Positions 22,052 through 35,019 of a stretch of DNA of 64,000 bases are shown in pieces (within the stretch, counting starts at the first letter, position 1; each line of letters starts with the position of its first letter). Source of the stretch: Hepsetus odoe (Eukaryota; Chordata; Actinopteri; Characiformes; Hepsetidae). The notes beneath the pieces are model-generated. The model saw only the letters and a list, made by a program, of their open reading frames with translations. It ran no database searches and was not told the origin of the DNA. The stretch covers positions 13,230,420-13,294,419 of the forward strand of contig CM029370.1 in NCBI GenBank assembly GCA_017165825.1, in the 5' to 3' direction. The position numbers were made by a program, and so were the translations under genes.

Positions 22052-25000
22052 TTTTCATACCTTAATAGGAGAAATTAAACCTCTCTCAACTGGACTCTAT
22101 ATTGGTATTTAAAACAAGCACTTGGGAACTCTAGCATGTAGGACTTCTCCATTTTGATTGATTGCTACTGAACCACTTCATAACTCATTACCATAAAGTT
22201 AACTGGACTTCTACTCTACTGTGATACCATCATTGCCCAACATGTGCCAATCCTCTATGCTGGTTTCGATCCCAAAAAAAAAAAAAAAAAAAAAAGATGA
22301 CACGCTCACTGCTTCCACAGCAAACACTTAGAAAAGCAATGCCAGCAACAGTTTAGGTATAGGGTGGAAAAGGTATTTTTTACAAGATTGCAAGGGTGTT
22401 TGAAGGTGGCTGTTATGGTGATCTTGGGAAGATGTTTTTGAAGGTTACTACTTTGCACAAAGTGTTTTTCATACACGAGATTTCTGGGATGTACTGTGTG
22501 TTTGCCAACATTCACTAAATGGTTGCTATGGGGGTACTAGGCAATTGCTAGGGTGTTGCATCATGTCTGTGTGAGACATGATGGAAAAATATACACCCCT
22601 TAACACGAATACATTAGCAATAGTGTGAGAAACTGTGACAGTAAATTCATAAACCATAAATACAGTTGAAAAAACCTGTATAAATTAACTAATTTCATTG
22701 CAATACATTTTGGTTTATAAATGTTTATATAAAAATATTGCAATTATAGCAAATTGACCAAATGATGATCTTAGTACTGCGTACCTAAGAACCTACAAGA
22801 TCAGATTGTGTCTGACCTAATGAAGAGAGCTTTAATGTTTTAATAAATCTTCAAACTGACGCTTCAAAGTGGGTCTCCGGTACTGAAACTATTTTACATT
22901 TTGTTCCAAACCATATACTTTCTTTAGTTTTATTTCAGTATATTGTGCTTAGGTCACTATGTTTAGGGGCAGCAGTGGCTTAGTGGTAAGGCATAAATGT
23001 TGACCTTTTCATGATACATGCAGATCTTTAGTATTCTTGAATTTTAAAGGGTTTTACATTGCTCTGTTAATAATACCCCTTAAAGTGGTTCGGGATTAGA
23101 AAATATGGGTTCAATCCCAGGCCAGTAGGTTAATGTCCCCATCACTGCTCCTTGGATCTTAATGGGTAGGAAGGCCAGGTGTATATGAGGTAGGTTCATA
23201 TTATGTTACCATGGTGTGGACGGGAGGAGAAAGTGTCAGTGTGATTAGGAAGCTGGAAATCAAGTGTAATGAATAATGAATTTTTTTGTGTGTGTCCACC
23301 TGGACTCTTATCTAACCTCATCCATCAACCTGTCCATTACTACTTCAAAACAAGAATGGACTCAGTGCTGATCCTTGATGTAATCCAACCTCAACATTAA
23401 ATGCATCCATCACTCCTACTGCTGATCTCAACACTGTCACACTGCCCTCATACAGAACTTGAACTTCACATACTCTTCTCACTCCAACATATGCTTTCTC
23501 CAAGTCCACAAAGACACAATATAACTACTCCTGACCTTCTCTGTACTTCTCCATCAACACCCTCAGAGCAAAAATTGCATCTGTAGTGCATATTGTCTGC
23601 ATTAAACTATACTGTTGTTCACTAATCACCTCTTTTCTCAACCTAGCTTCCATTACTCTTTCCCATAACTTCATGCTGTGGCTGATCAAATTTATCCCTC
23701 TATAGTTACTACAGCTCTGTGCATCACCCTTTGTCTTGAAAACTGGTACCAGTACAGTTTGCTTTATCTAACAAAATCTGAAAATCTCTTACCAATCTAA
23801 CAGTACTATCTAATATGGCATTTTCTTAGGCGATAAAGTACATGTTCAGAAAACTAATTTTCTAACGTTTGACTATACCCATAACAAAAGCATTACATCA
23901 CAGATCATTTTAGATGTAATTTTGGAAAATACCTATAATTCCCATAAGATATCTAACATTTCAGTTATATTACTGGTTTAGTAAAATATAGTATGGTAAA
24001 TGGTACACAGATAAACAGAGTTAAAAATAAATAAATAAAAATAAATAAAAATCAACTTTCATATCAGCTAGCGTTTTAAAGTTTAGGTTTAGTTTTTTTG
24101 TATTTAATTTAAGCTTTTCAGTGTGAGATGACAGGTCACCCCCAGGCAAACCCATTGATGTTAGTTGAGAATAAAGTTCTATAAACTTTGTTTCTGGTTC
24201 CATGTGCTTTACAGTGCCTTCAGACCGGTCTGCTGGATCAGACCATTTCAAGTGAAAAGAGTGTAATTAATCTAAAGTTTAAATAATTTACCTGTCAAAA
24301 AAATTATAAATAAAACTAAATAATAAATATGATTATTCATACCTGCAATGATTTAACTGGTATGATTTCAAAGATGTTAACTGGATCGACTACCATCTCA
24401 GAATCATGGCCCAAAAGCAGCACCTGTAAAATCAGCGTCCACATTTTATTCACTGCAGCATATACCTATTTTAGATATATGTAAGTATATATGTCTAGAT
24501 TTCAGATTTTCACAGATAGGTTTCATTACATAGTCAAATATACACTTACCAAAGTAGAATCTTCAGTGACTTTTAAAATCTGTGCTTGACACCAGTTCTT
24601 GTGTGTGTGGGACCAGACCACACATTCACATCCAACATGATTTTTCTCTGTAGACATTCTCTTTAAGAACCCCAGATCTTAAAAGATCCACCCCCCCCAA
24701 AAAAAAGCATGCATTTATAAGTAACTATTTTCTAGTCCCACCTGGACATACAGAAGGTCATTTGCACCTACTTACCTGATTTTATCATCTCATAATTGTC
24801 CTCAATCTTACTCTCTTCATGTTCTGGAATGGATGAACACAGGCTTGTACAGGTACATATTTTATCACTGAATTGTTCTACCTGAACTGAAGTTTCCACC
24901 AGGTTCTTATGATCATTTAAAATTAGATTACTCTCAACTGGTGTCTTGAACCCCACTCTTTCAGAGGTCTGTGGCTGATCTTGCTGCGCATGAATGTCTG

Positions 25001-28000
25001 AAAATGGATCAACATTTGAATCCTTTGATGTGGCAATTGCATCATTTTCAAGATTTCCAATCCCTCCTGAGATCTCTGATAACTTTGATTCATCTTTTGT
25101 AACTTGGTCATCATGCACATCCAGTTCTCTTAGGTTCTTCAATCCAGACAGCATTATGCCCATGCAATCATTACTTTTATCCAGGGTAACTAGAGATCCA
25201 GGCTGCTCCTCATTCCTAACTACAATGACGTCAAGTGCAACTTCAGTTTGCTGCACATTAAGTGTAGGACTGCAAGCATCACTCTCAAAGTACCCAGTAG
25301 CTGTCTGGGGAGGGTCCTTGGGGCTTTGAGTAGATTCAGCCATTAATTTAGATTTTTTCCAAAAGATTTTCATAGCATCATTGGTGACAACGTCATCACA
25401 TTCTAGCCTTACAAAGTGAGGAATTCCCGTATCACTCCCCAGTTCCAAAACTGTTACTTTCAGGAATTTGTCAGTGACAAGATAAAAAAACTCATCAACT
25501 GCTTTATCATTCCATGAACCCTCTGAACTATCAAACCCATAAAGCTGGCAGGCTAATGCCTGAGGAGGTAGATCAGACACCTCATTGGGCAGTGGTCGGA
25601 CCTCAGAAACCTTTACTTTTGATTCATTTCCATAGTCAACAAACAAAATGGACAGCGTATCATGTTCTCTGAAAGTCACCTTTGCACGATACCATAGCCC
25701 ATCCTCAGAATAAGGTGCAATGCAGCCACTTCCAACTGGCAACGATTCATCATTCAAAGAGGCAAATTCCATTTCATTACCAGCCTTCTGAATTACATCA
25801 GAAATCTTTTGAAGTATATCTGTCTCTGCATACTGACACCAGAAAAGCTGTGGCCCACTAATGAATGAGACATATCCACTGAAAGTGAGTCCAATTGAAA
25901 TGTCAGGATCATTATAAAATGTACCATGACTGAGGGAAGAAACAGCATGCTCACCAGCTGTGCTCCTTAATGCATCTGTTAATGTAGTTGTGGCTGTCGC
26001 ATCACTGACGGAAGTCGATCCCAACAGCTTACCACTGACTTCAAGTTTCACTTCCCACACGGACCCCAAAAGTTTAATGAAGGTGCAAGTAACCCTATCA
26101 GCACTTCTTTCTATCTCTTTTTTGAAGTTAGAAGCCAAATCCCCATCTACATTTTTCACACCAGACAGTGAACAGTGAAGGCTATATCTTGGAATTAAAA
26201 ACAGTAATCTATCCAGAGTGCCTATCTTTGAGGCTGAAACCTTTGCGGTGTTTCCAAAGTCAATGAACTCAACATCAACTGCATCGCTGATGGGCGTTTT
26301 CATGACAACTGCACGATACCAGCAATTGTCTTCAGGGAACACTGCACTGACAAGGTCACCTTCATGAATGTCACTGAGGTCAACAGCCTCATGTTTTGAC
26401 TGGTCGCCATTCAGCTTCTCAACAAGAGAGCAAATGTCATCTTCATCATTTTGTAATTGAACAAAGAAGTTCAAAGGACTATTGTACTGTGAAATGAATA
26501 CTCCAGTCTCCAGTCCTGGCTTAATGACTTTCATAGGAAGTTCTGCTTCTTTCATGTTGCTTGATTGGGCATACGCACTACTCACTTTTGCAGATTCACT
26601 ATGGGATGCTATGGGAGAGCAATCATGATTTAACTCCTTCTGTGGCATGCTTTTCCATTTATGCTCATCTTGATACTTTGTTAGACTTTCATCTGGCTGT
26701 GAGCCATTATTTTTTTGAGATGTCCAGTTGTCAATTGTCCGCTGTCTCTCTTTTCCTCTCTTTACGTCATGCAAGTTTTCACTTTTTGCAGAACTCTTAC
26801 CGACTAAACATGCTTGTTCACCCCTGCATCTTTTAATCACACTGTCAAACACATTTTGTGCATTCAAATCCTTGGAATTACATCCTTTATGAGTAATTTG
26901 TCCCTTTTTCTCAAGCTTAATATGAAATTTCTCTCTGATCATTGAATTCACTTGAGTTTTTCCATCATAGAGTTCAACAATTAATTTGCCACTTGGATCT
27001 TTAGCAACTACCAATGCTCTGAGAGGGTGATCAGTTACAAAATTGTCAAACCAATAGTTTACTTCACTAGGCACAGTTTCAGGCATGTCTGAAAGTCCAC
27101 ACTCAATTGCTTGTACAGGTACAGACATTATTGCACCAGCTTCAAATGGAACTGGTAGAAGATCTGATATCTGAATTTCCTGTGTGTTTCCATAATCCAC
27201 AAACTTGACAACAATCGAAGGCTTTGTAGATGTAATCTGTGCCCTGTACCAAAGTCTGTCAGTGTATTTTGCAAAGCAAACTTTTCCAAAGTTTTTTGGG
27301 CATTCAGTGTTCTCCATCTGACTGCATAAGGTGTTTACTTTGTCTGCAAGTTCTTCGATTTGGACAGAATTTCGTCCTAGATGGCAAAAGAAGTGATTAA
27401 CATCTTTCACGCTCATAATGTTTACATCTTCTTCAGACCCAGTTTTCACACCATGTGTGGAGTAGTAGTATGTGTCCAGTCGAAAAGGTGGAAGTGGTAA
27501 CTTTTTAGATGGTTTGCAATCAGCCAGACCTTGCTGGACAAGAAGGCTGCAAACACTTTGGAACGGAGTTTCCAGATCCACCACATTGAACACCACTTTC
27601 TGAGAGTCATACATAACAGCATACACTGTACACTTCAAGACGACATTCACAGAAGCTGCATTATCCACAAACATTTTAAACTGAGATGTGGCATCCTGGC
27701 TCCAGTCTAATGGGGAGTGAGAGACTGGATAGATCAAGTTATATAAACTGCATCGGAAGGCTTGTCCATTCAGCTTTAGGAATGCTGGATTGATATGTCG
27801 AAGATCATGTATGTCAATCTTCTTTGTCCATCCATAGTCAACAAACAGCACAGTCACATGAGGAGTTTGGGGCCTTTGAATGACCAAGGCTCGATACCAC
27901 ATTCCATTTTCTGGATGACGAGCAACACAGGCGGATTCCAGAGGGGACTGAAATTCACTGTTGGCATAATAATCTTGGAGGTCTTGCATTAGCACTTTCA

Positions 28001-30167
28001 GACACTCTGCATTATTTGCTTTTTGACACCAGAAGTCATTTGGACTCTCAATGTAGGATACAGTGACATCAACTGAGCTCCCAATTGGAAAGAAGTACTC
28101 CTTGAAAACAGACCTGGTCTCTGTTAGAGCATAAGGGCTCAATGACCGAGAAACAATATTTTTCTCGTCATACATTTGTCCCTTTGGAGGATAACGTTTG
28201 ATAGGTTTATCCACAGCTTTCTTTAGATCTAAAACCTGCACTGCAAAACCTGCTTTGCAAAGCAACTTTGATATATCCTTTTCTCCATCTGACAAAGGAT
28301 CCACTACCTGTACAACATGAGTATGCTGTGACTTGGCAAGTACATATACATGAAGAACTTTGTTTAGAACAGTTTTTGAGAAGAATAATGTGGATGTTTG
28401 ATTCCAGTCTTCACAAGTCGGTTGGATACCATAAAGAGCACATCTTACTGCCAAAGCTGGTAGCTTTTGGCACTGGAGCGGCAACTCACGAAGGTTGAAA
28501 CAATTGACCACCTCTGTATTTCCATAATCAATGAAGATAACTTCTGCTTGGTCACCAATTAATTTAGAAATAGCAGCCCTATAGAAAACACCATCCTGAG
28601 ATTTGGCTACACAGAGTAAGCCAGGCTGAGGCTTTCTAATCAATCGTACCTTTTTAGCCATTTCACTATACAGTTCTTCCAGGTCCTCCATTAGATGGTC
28701 AAACTCATCAGCATGTCTTTTTGTCTGAATCCAAAATTTTGCAGGACTGTCAACATGCTGAACAACCGCCAGATGAGAAGAGTTGGGGGACAGACTTTCT
28801 GTAAAAAACATAGGAGTGTTCCCTTTCAAGTCCTCCATGTAGGCGCCTTCACTGGAAATTAGGCTCTTGTGGGCCGCATAATCTCCATGGGGTTTTAAAT
28901 CCGTTGCACATTTCTCTCTCAATCCAAACAAGCTGTTAATATTTGTATTTTCATCTCCATAGAGAGTGACATAATGCACACCCTCTGAAAGGCTTTGATA
29001 CTCAAACTTTGCTATGACCGTTCTGTTGAGCAGTAAGGATTTCAGAAAGTCAATCTGTGATGCTGTCCATCCAACGCCTCGGTCAATAATCCCATGGAGA
29101 GAGCATACATAGGTCACTACAGGCATGCGGAAGAATTCGTAGGCCAATGGTCTGACATACTGTACTTGGACAAATTGTTTCTTTCCATAATCCACATGTA
29201 GTACCTCTGCCATGTTATTGGATGGCATGACCTGCTGCAAAACTGATCGATACCATGTACTATCACTTCCTCTTGATGCACAAGGAGCCCCCAAGTTTTC
29301 AGGCCTTGCAAAAGAATTTCCAAATCTTCCTTCGTAATGCTGAGTTATCTGTTCTGTTAATTTCCTTAGCTCTTGTGAAAAAACCTTTAACTGACAAAAG
29401 ACTCTTAGAGGATTTGTTACCTCGGTGACGATAACCGTCTCAACAGTTTCCGTTTGTAGCTCTGGATACATGTAACAGTGCTGCTTTTCAGATTGATCAA
29501 GGGTCTCAAATGCTTCCTTTGCCATAGCTATCTGAGGTTCTAAAGATTCCAAGTGAGACTGCAAAGACTTTGTCACAAAGTCTTTGAACTTTTCTTCTGA
29601 CAGCTTCTTTGCAAATCCCATTTCATACATTTGCTGAGATAGACATGGTATATCCAGCAGAAATGTACGCTGAGGTACTACAACATCCTGAACTAAGGCG
29701 GTGACTCTTTTTCCACAGAATGTTTTCATGTATTCCAAGGCCATTTTTGACCATCTATTTTCAGGGGACAGTGGTAGGACATTGGCAAGAACGCAAAATT
29801 CAACTTCAGGGGGTAGGTGGAAATATTCAGTCTGACCCCAAGCCAAAATGCTAGTAGTGGCACAAAGTGTCCTGCCTTCATCCATGAGAAACACACTGTA
29901 ATCAGCATCATTTCTTGACACTATACAAGCTCTATACCATGTTTTGTAGACACGAACAAGACACAGATCTCCAGGGCTGCCTTCTGCCTCATTAAATACT
30001 TGTCTGGGGTACTGAATTTCTTTTTTCATTCGCTGATAGGCAGGTCTCTGATCTTGGTCAAAATTACCCCAAAACTCTACCAAAACACAAAGAGGATTCA
30101 AATTTACTCTGCTAATGTACAGAGACACACTGGATCCAGGTGTTGGGAGCCCAGGAATTGAACACAT
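18346..30167 (-). CDS. tdrd6: Tudor domain-containing protein 6
   Basis: Large germline scaffold that binds dimethylarginine-bearing piRNA-pathway proteins in germ granules (chromatoid body or nuage in other vertebrates). The main exon is 24776-30167; its acceptor at 30233 leaves a short 5' UTR. The start MCSIPGLPTPG matches the conserved TDRD6 N-terminus. Seven Tudor cores lie at about 64-110, 296-345, 514-565, 745-795, 960-1005, 1267-1315 and 1479-1525, most with WYRA and DYGN-type motifs. Further exons: 24550-24677, 24343-24423, 21411-21438, 21109-21173, 20917-21021, 20797-20836, 20383-20396, 20251-20302, 20093-20157, 19939-19999, 19134-19204, 18613-18667, 18346-18521. Exons 24550 and 24343 encode an eighth, degenerate Tudor-like fold. 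All phases agree: 6333 nt, about 2110 aa, near the human length of 2096. An extra exon near 24021-24251 cannot be excluded. Confidence 0.92.
22964..23160 (+). mobile_element. SINE family 1, interrupted
   Basis: The head ggggcagcagtggcttagtgg is separated from the B-box-like part (gggttcaatccc) and body (gtccccatcactgctccttgg) by about 80 bases of unrelated AT-rich sequence. Confidence 0.6.
23160..23765 (-). mobile_element. LINE fragments, mainly reverse transcriptase region on minus
   Basis: From about 23760 to 23300 the minus strand reads decayed reverse transcriptase pieces: FKTKGDAQSCSNYRGINLI, then SLMQTICTTDAIFALRVLME, then CVFVDLEKAY and LHQGSALSPFLF. A short plus-oriented piece (about 23165-23235) matches the endonuclease part seen at 15100, so the element is rearranged. 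Same family as 14880-15860 and 31975-33190. Confidence 0.8.
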
Positions 30168-31268
30168 AGTGGCGTTTTCCAGGATTCAGGTTTCCTTTGG
30201 AAAAAAGTTCTCAATGACAAGAAGCGCAATATCTAGAAAGAAAGCACCACAAGAAAAAAAAAAAGACATTATAATTTCTCCACTCCTGCATCTATTCCAT
30301 TTGTAATTTAACTGAAGGTTTAATTCTGAGGAAAGAAATAATTTTTTAATACAAATGTTAGTTTCTAAAATTCATGGCTTAGAATTGCTGTTACTTCAAA
30401 TATTTGAAATAACTAAAAAAAAAAAAAAGTTAAGGCAAAAATTATAATAAGTATCAGAATCATAATAGATTTAAACAACTTTTGGGTGATTGGATGATTT
30501 ATGCAATTAGACATGCCTCTCTAGAGAGTTAAAAAATGAATAAAAACCAGTAGTTTACATATTTTTGCAGCAAACATTTCTAAAGTGTTTTGATGGAAAG
30601 ATTGAAAAAAACACTTTCTCCTATCTGACTACCTGAAAAAGAAAAGGCAGGTGAACTCTTGTAACCAAGCTGATCTGAACCGTCTTTACTTTCCACTAAC
30701 CAAAAGTTTTTACATGAAATTCAAATGTGACCCACAATGGTCCAGTGTGGCAACACTGCTCCAGATTGAGCCACTCTTTAATCACGTAACAGTGTAACAG
30801 GAAAGGCAGATGTGGGTTTACAGCACACAAAAGCGGCCACTCTTCTTGCCTTTTTCGTTTTTATTTGATTGGATAAATGAGTCAATCACTATTGGCATCC
30901 ATTAAACTAAAAACTAAATCTAGTTGCATCTGGAGCCCTGAATAATATGATATGATCATGCTGACGGACAAAATTAACAGAACAGGCATTTTTCTCCAAT
31001 GCATTAAAAGCACACTGATACAGGTTATATATGCAAAGATTGCATTTCTATACAATGTTTAAAGTTATGATGTCAATTTTATACTCCACAACTACCTAAT
31101 GAACTGTTTAAACATTAAAAGTGCAAAATCAGTTACCAGTACCTTAGAATGCTGCAGCTTCACATATTCAGCGCAAAAATTAGTTCCAATAAACGGTTTA
31201 ACAACCTACGGTTCAAAATGGTACATCTTGGGTCTGAAAAGGAAGGGTGGGGGGAGGTGGTTGAGGTG

Positions 31269-31292
31269 GAGAGAGAGAGAGAGAGAGAGAGA
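31269..31292 (+). repeat. (GA)n microsatellite
   Basis: About 12 uninterrupted GA units. Confidence 0.95.
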
Positions 31293-31974
31293 CTTGAAAT
31301 TCCAATCCTGTTTGTAATATACCGTATTAAATAAAATACTGAATTACTAAATAACTCACTGCATATTTTAATGGCATCATTTGTATTTAGTAGCAAAAAA
31401 AAAAAAAAAGAAAAAAAAAGTTAAACTCAGTCCAACCACCCATCAGTGGTTTGTAGCTTACATCATAGGTTTCAGAATGATCTTATGCAATATGATCTTC
31501 TGCAATGATATTCGATGTACACAGCAATCTAACTACATTTTTCCCCAAAAATTAATAGACTATTTAAAAAAATTAAAACAGCATTGACTGATTTGAAATA
31601 AAGAATGTAACCTCACTACACAAATTTGGGCAAGTCACCATGCTGAAACAGCTGGTTCTAAATAGTAGAATAAATCTTTCACTCTTTTCTGATTTTCTTG
31701 ATTCCCTGACAACCAATAATTGTCAGGGAATGAAAATGAAATGCAATTAAATTATTAGTTAACAATGTTTACAATTATTTGTAAATAATGAGTTTGATAA
31801 AACAATATAAATTTGCAATAAAATGGTGTTGTTGAATTTCTTTGAAACACATGCTTAACTTAAAAAGAAATGGGAAATGGGAATTTGAAAACAAATGAGT
31901 ATTCACATTTTTTTTGTCCTACCAACTGTAGGGGAATAAAAAAATAAATAAATCCATTAGGGTGGGGTTCTCCT

Positions 31975-33190
31975 GTATGTCGAAAGTGCTTAAAATGAAA
32001 AAAGGGGTGTCAGATAGGGTGATGAGTATGAAGCTGGAAGTCCAAGGTGTGATGAATTTTTAAATGCATATACACTGCAAGTTGGGTGTGAGGTGGATGA
32101 GAAAGAATTCTGGAGTGAGATGAAAGTGATGGAAAGAACAGCCAATGGAGAGAAAGTTGCAATTAAAGAGGCTGGTGAAAGCAACAGAGATGATGAGGTG
32201 ATGGGTAAGTAAGGTGTCAAAATGAGCAATGCAGAAGGTCAAGGCATTTTGCTAAAAGGATGGAAATGGCAATAAGATCAGACTGAAGATTAGTGGAGAC
32301 TACAAAGCAGGGGAGAGCGTAGCTAAGCAGCATAGGATGGTAATCAGTAGGATGACTTTGGAGACCAAAAAGAGGATGAGAAGGAGGGCAGTGCCAAGGA
32401 TCATGCGGACATAATCAGGTTTTTACCTCTATGCTGAGCATCTACTGTGGTAATAAGGGAGAATGCTAGAAAGGTGCTTGGTGTGATATGGGCAGAAGAA
32501 AGATACTTGCTGTTGGAATGAGGAAGATCAATAAAGTATACAAAGGAAGCCTGTGGAGTGGAGAAGTGTACTGACACTGATTTCCAAGAAGAAGGATGAT
32601 GTTCCCAGCTGTGCAAAATACAGAGGGATAAAACTGAACTGAAATGTTATAGGAAAGAGTAGTGGAAGCTAGGTGATCAGTGAGCTGCAATATTGTTTCA
32701 CGCCAAGTAAGATCAATACAGATGCAATGTTACATCTGAGGGTGTTAATGGTGAAGTATGAAAGGTCAGAAGGAGTGGGAGTCAGATTGCCTAAGGAGGA
32801 GTTGTGATTTTGTCACAGTCAAGAGTGGCAGAGAAGTATATAAAAGTGGCACATGATCTGTATGAGGACAATGTGATAGTGATGAGGTCTGCAGTAGGAG
32901 TGAGGAATGCACTTAAAGGTGGGATTACATCAAGAATCAGTTCTGAGTCCTTCCATGTTTCCAGTGGTTATGGACAGATAGACAGCCAAGGTTAGAGAGG
33001 ACTCCCTGTGAGCTATATTTCTTTGCAGATTAAATTGTAATTTTAGAATGCAAGGATACCTGGGTTCAACAATACTACATTAAGGAGAGTGCAGAAGTGT
33101 GGTGAAGAGGAGAGTAAAGGGAGATTGGAGTAGATAAAGAAGAGCGTTACAGGGTATGTTACAGGGAAGAAGAAAAGAAGAGGGCTTGGT
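31975..33190 (+). mobile_element. LINE fragment, endonuclease to reverse transcriptase
   Basis: The plus strand reads decayed parts of the same LINE: GVSDRVMSMKLEVQGVM near 32010-32060, then reverse transcriptase pieces near 32590-33000 (AVCKIQRDKTE; VAEKYIKVAHDLYEDNVIVM; RSAVGVRNALKG). Many stops and frame breaks. Inserted in the first tdrd6 intron, opposite in strand to the gene. Confidence 0.8.
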
Positions 33191-33464
33191 TTATATGTAT
33201 AGGGTTTTTTTTTTTGCCATAGTATTTTACCAATAAAAACCCAGTGTGTTGGAGTAGTCAGCTGTGGTCTTAAGGGTTCTACAGATCATTTTTTCTGGCC
33301 AGGCTTACCCCTTACATTCCAAAAAAAGAGTAGATCAAAATGGACTTTTTTTGGTAATTTACATTCAACTTTAACCAGATGAGGGTTTACTGAGCAAGAT
33401 CATCAGGGGAACAGAAGCTTTGGGTTAACCTCACTCAACACAGAGACCTGCACAGACAGAAAGA

Positions 33465-34196
33465 ACCGTTTCTACACGCGGGACAGAAACTTCCGTCAGA
33501 TTTCTCTTCCACACATTTGACTGAGATGTTTGTGGGGATCCAGGGAAACAGAATATAGTCTGCACAGTTTAAGCAGGCATGAAAGATTAGATCGACGTGG
33601 TGAAACGCTGTGAAACTTCCGCACAAGTTCCGAGACGGTTTGGTCACCGCCGTGTTCACACCGCTGCACGTGGAGGAGCGGTTACCAGGCCAAGCAGTCC
33701 AAACAAACCGTTTCAGTTAACAACCCGTTTACACATGCAGAACGATGTCCCCGACCACATTAACTCATTCAACGGCAAATATCGCCGATTTGCATTTAAG
33801 TTTTAATCTTAATACCGTTTTATGAAAACCGTTGATAGTTAGGCAGCTAGCGTTAATTAGCTTGCAGATGCTAACGGTAATACGTGCAGCTCGGCAGGCG
33901 TTTTCCAGCTCAAACGAGTTTAGGCAAAGAATTTTAATGAAAAAAATTTCAATTTAACTGATTTAAAAATTTTAATCAGTAAAAATATACCTAAAACCAT
34001 TCGGTACTGTTAGTCTTATGAAAACTTACCTAAGTGTGGAGATGCTAACTGCAGCCGTCCGCCTTCTCCACTGAATTCAGTTCACAAACGCGACGCTAAA
34101 TACTAATAATTTCTAAGGACAGCAGTAACTTAAAAGCGGCAGATTCTCAAAGTCGAGTTAGGAGCCTTGGTGTGGAGTTGGCATAAAAAAAAACGG
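33465..34196. promoter_or_regulatory. cluster of MYB-type sites at the tdrd6 5' end
   Basis: CCGTT/AACGG cores occur near 33466, 33708, 33725, 33815, 33829, 33873 and 34192, seven in about 730 bases on both strands. About one or two would be expected by chance. Several fit the longer MYB consensus (taacgg, aaccgtt). The cluster flanks the first tdrd6 exon. Function is inferred. Confidence 0.4.
34030..34110 (-). other. probable tdrd6 non-coding first exon
   Basis: A strong minus-strand donor (cttag|gtaagttttc) ends the exon at 34030. It would splice to the acceptor at 30233, 65 bases before the ATG. The right edge is a guess. Confidence 0.5.
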
Positions 34197-34429
34197 TTTT
34201 GGCGGCTCGCACATGAAGCTCCTCCTCCTTTCAACTGTGAGGAGCTAAACCCGCCCGCCATGTCAGAACTACCAAAACAACCAAAACACTGCTGTTCATC
34301 GCTTCACGAGTGCAGTTTGACAAATTTTGGGTCAGAAGTAGTAAATGCTGCAAAAAAATAGTTTTTTGAGCAGCAGATTTTTACCCAAGAGTCTAATATG
34401 GACAGTGGTGAGTTCTCCCTGAGCAGTGT

Positions 34430-34679
34430 GGGTGTAGCAACATAATTTACGTGAAGTGAAAGCTTATTGTGAAACACAGCACAATACAGTGAACCACAAC
34501 GAAATGCAGCCTCTGCATTTAACCCATACACACACTTGCAGTCAGGTACAGCTATTGAAAGCACCCAGCAAGCAGTGATGGGGACAGTACCTTGCTAAAG
34601 GGTACCTCAGGGCAACCTACTGGTCTGGGATTCTGATCCTGTGGCTTAGCCCCAAACCACTAGGCCACCGCTGCCCCAA
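34430..34679 (-). mobile_element. tRNA-derived SINE, family 1, minus strand
   Basis: On the minus strand it begins attggggcagcggtggccta and carries the family body (caaggtactgtccccatcac, gctttcaata). It lies between tdrd6 and sf3b6. Confidence 0.85.
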
Positions 34680-35019
34680 TCCTTAACACCCCTGCACTGA
34701 GAGGCGCTCAGTGTTGTGTCCAATGTAACTCAACATCTTAAAATGCTTAAACACTGCATTATATTTATAGATTGTCATATTAGAAAAGCTGGTCAAGACA
34801 GAGACAATTAATTCCCAATTTTGAATATTTTAATAACAAATCTGTGGTTACAAATGATCACCCAGACATTCTCGTCCAACATTTACAGTGGATATGGACT
34901 GAAGGCATATTGGAAAAAATAAATCAACAAGCACAAAATTCAATACATAAAGATTTCCTTAAAATGATGGAAGCCATTGTGGCTAACAATGAACATAAAA
35001 AAAAAACATGGGGGGGGGA
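34680..35019 (-). other. sf3b6 3' UTR and intergenic DNA
   Basis: AT-rich, no exon. The part next to 35019 should be the sf3b6 3' UTR; it begins with a C-rich run and a poly(T) tract on the minus strand. Confidence 0.5.

Larger units (their letters stand above)
21439..24342. other. tdrd6 intron with repeats and poly(A/T) tracts
   Basis: It holds a poly(T) run at about 22020-22043, a poly(A) run at about 22274-22295, a broken SINE, LINE pieces and a (TAAA)n stretch near 24024-24050. The minus-strand frame 24021-24251 has no splice junction that fits both neighbours, so it is not called as an exon. Confidence 0.6.
30233..34029. other. tdrd6 first intron
   Basis: Bounded by an acceptor at 30233-30234 (ctttctttctag on minus) and a donor at 34028-34029 (gtaagttttc on minus). 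It contains a (GA)n microsatellite at 31269-31292, A-tracts at 31395-31420, a LINE fragment and a GC-richer part near the 5' end. Confidence 0.65.

Noticed and set aside
24021..24251. Minus-strand frame between tdrd6 exons as an extra exon
   Set aside because: Its usable acceptors give phase 1, but the previous exon ends in phase 0, and no donor fits. The exons on either side join in phase without it.
24994..29323. Frames on both strands inside the large tdrd6 exon
   Set aside because: Shadows of the tdrd6 coding frame.
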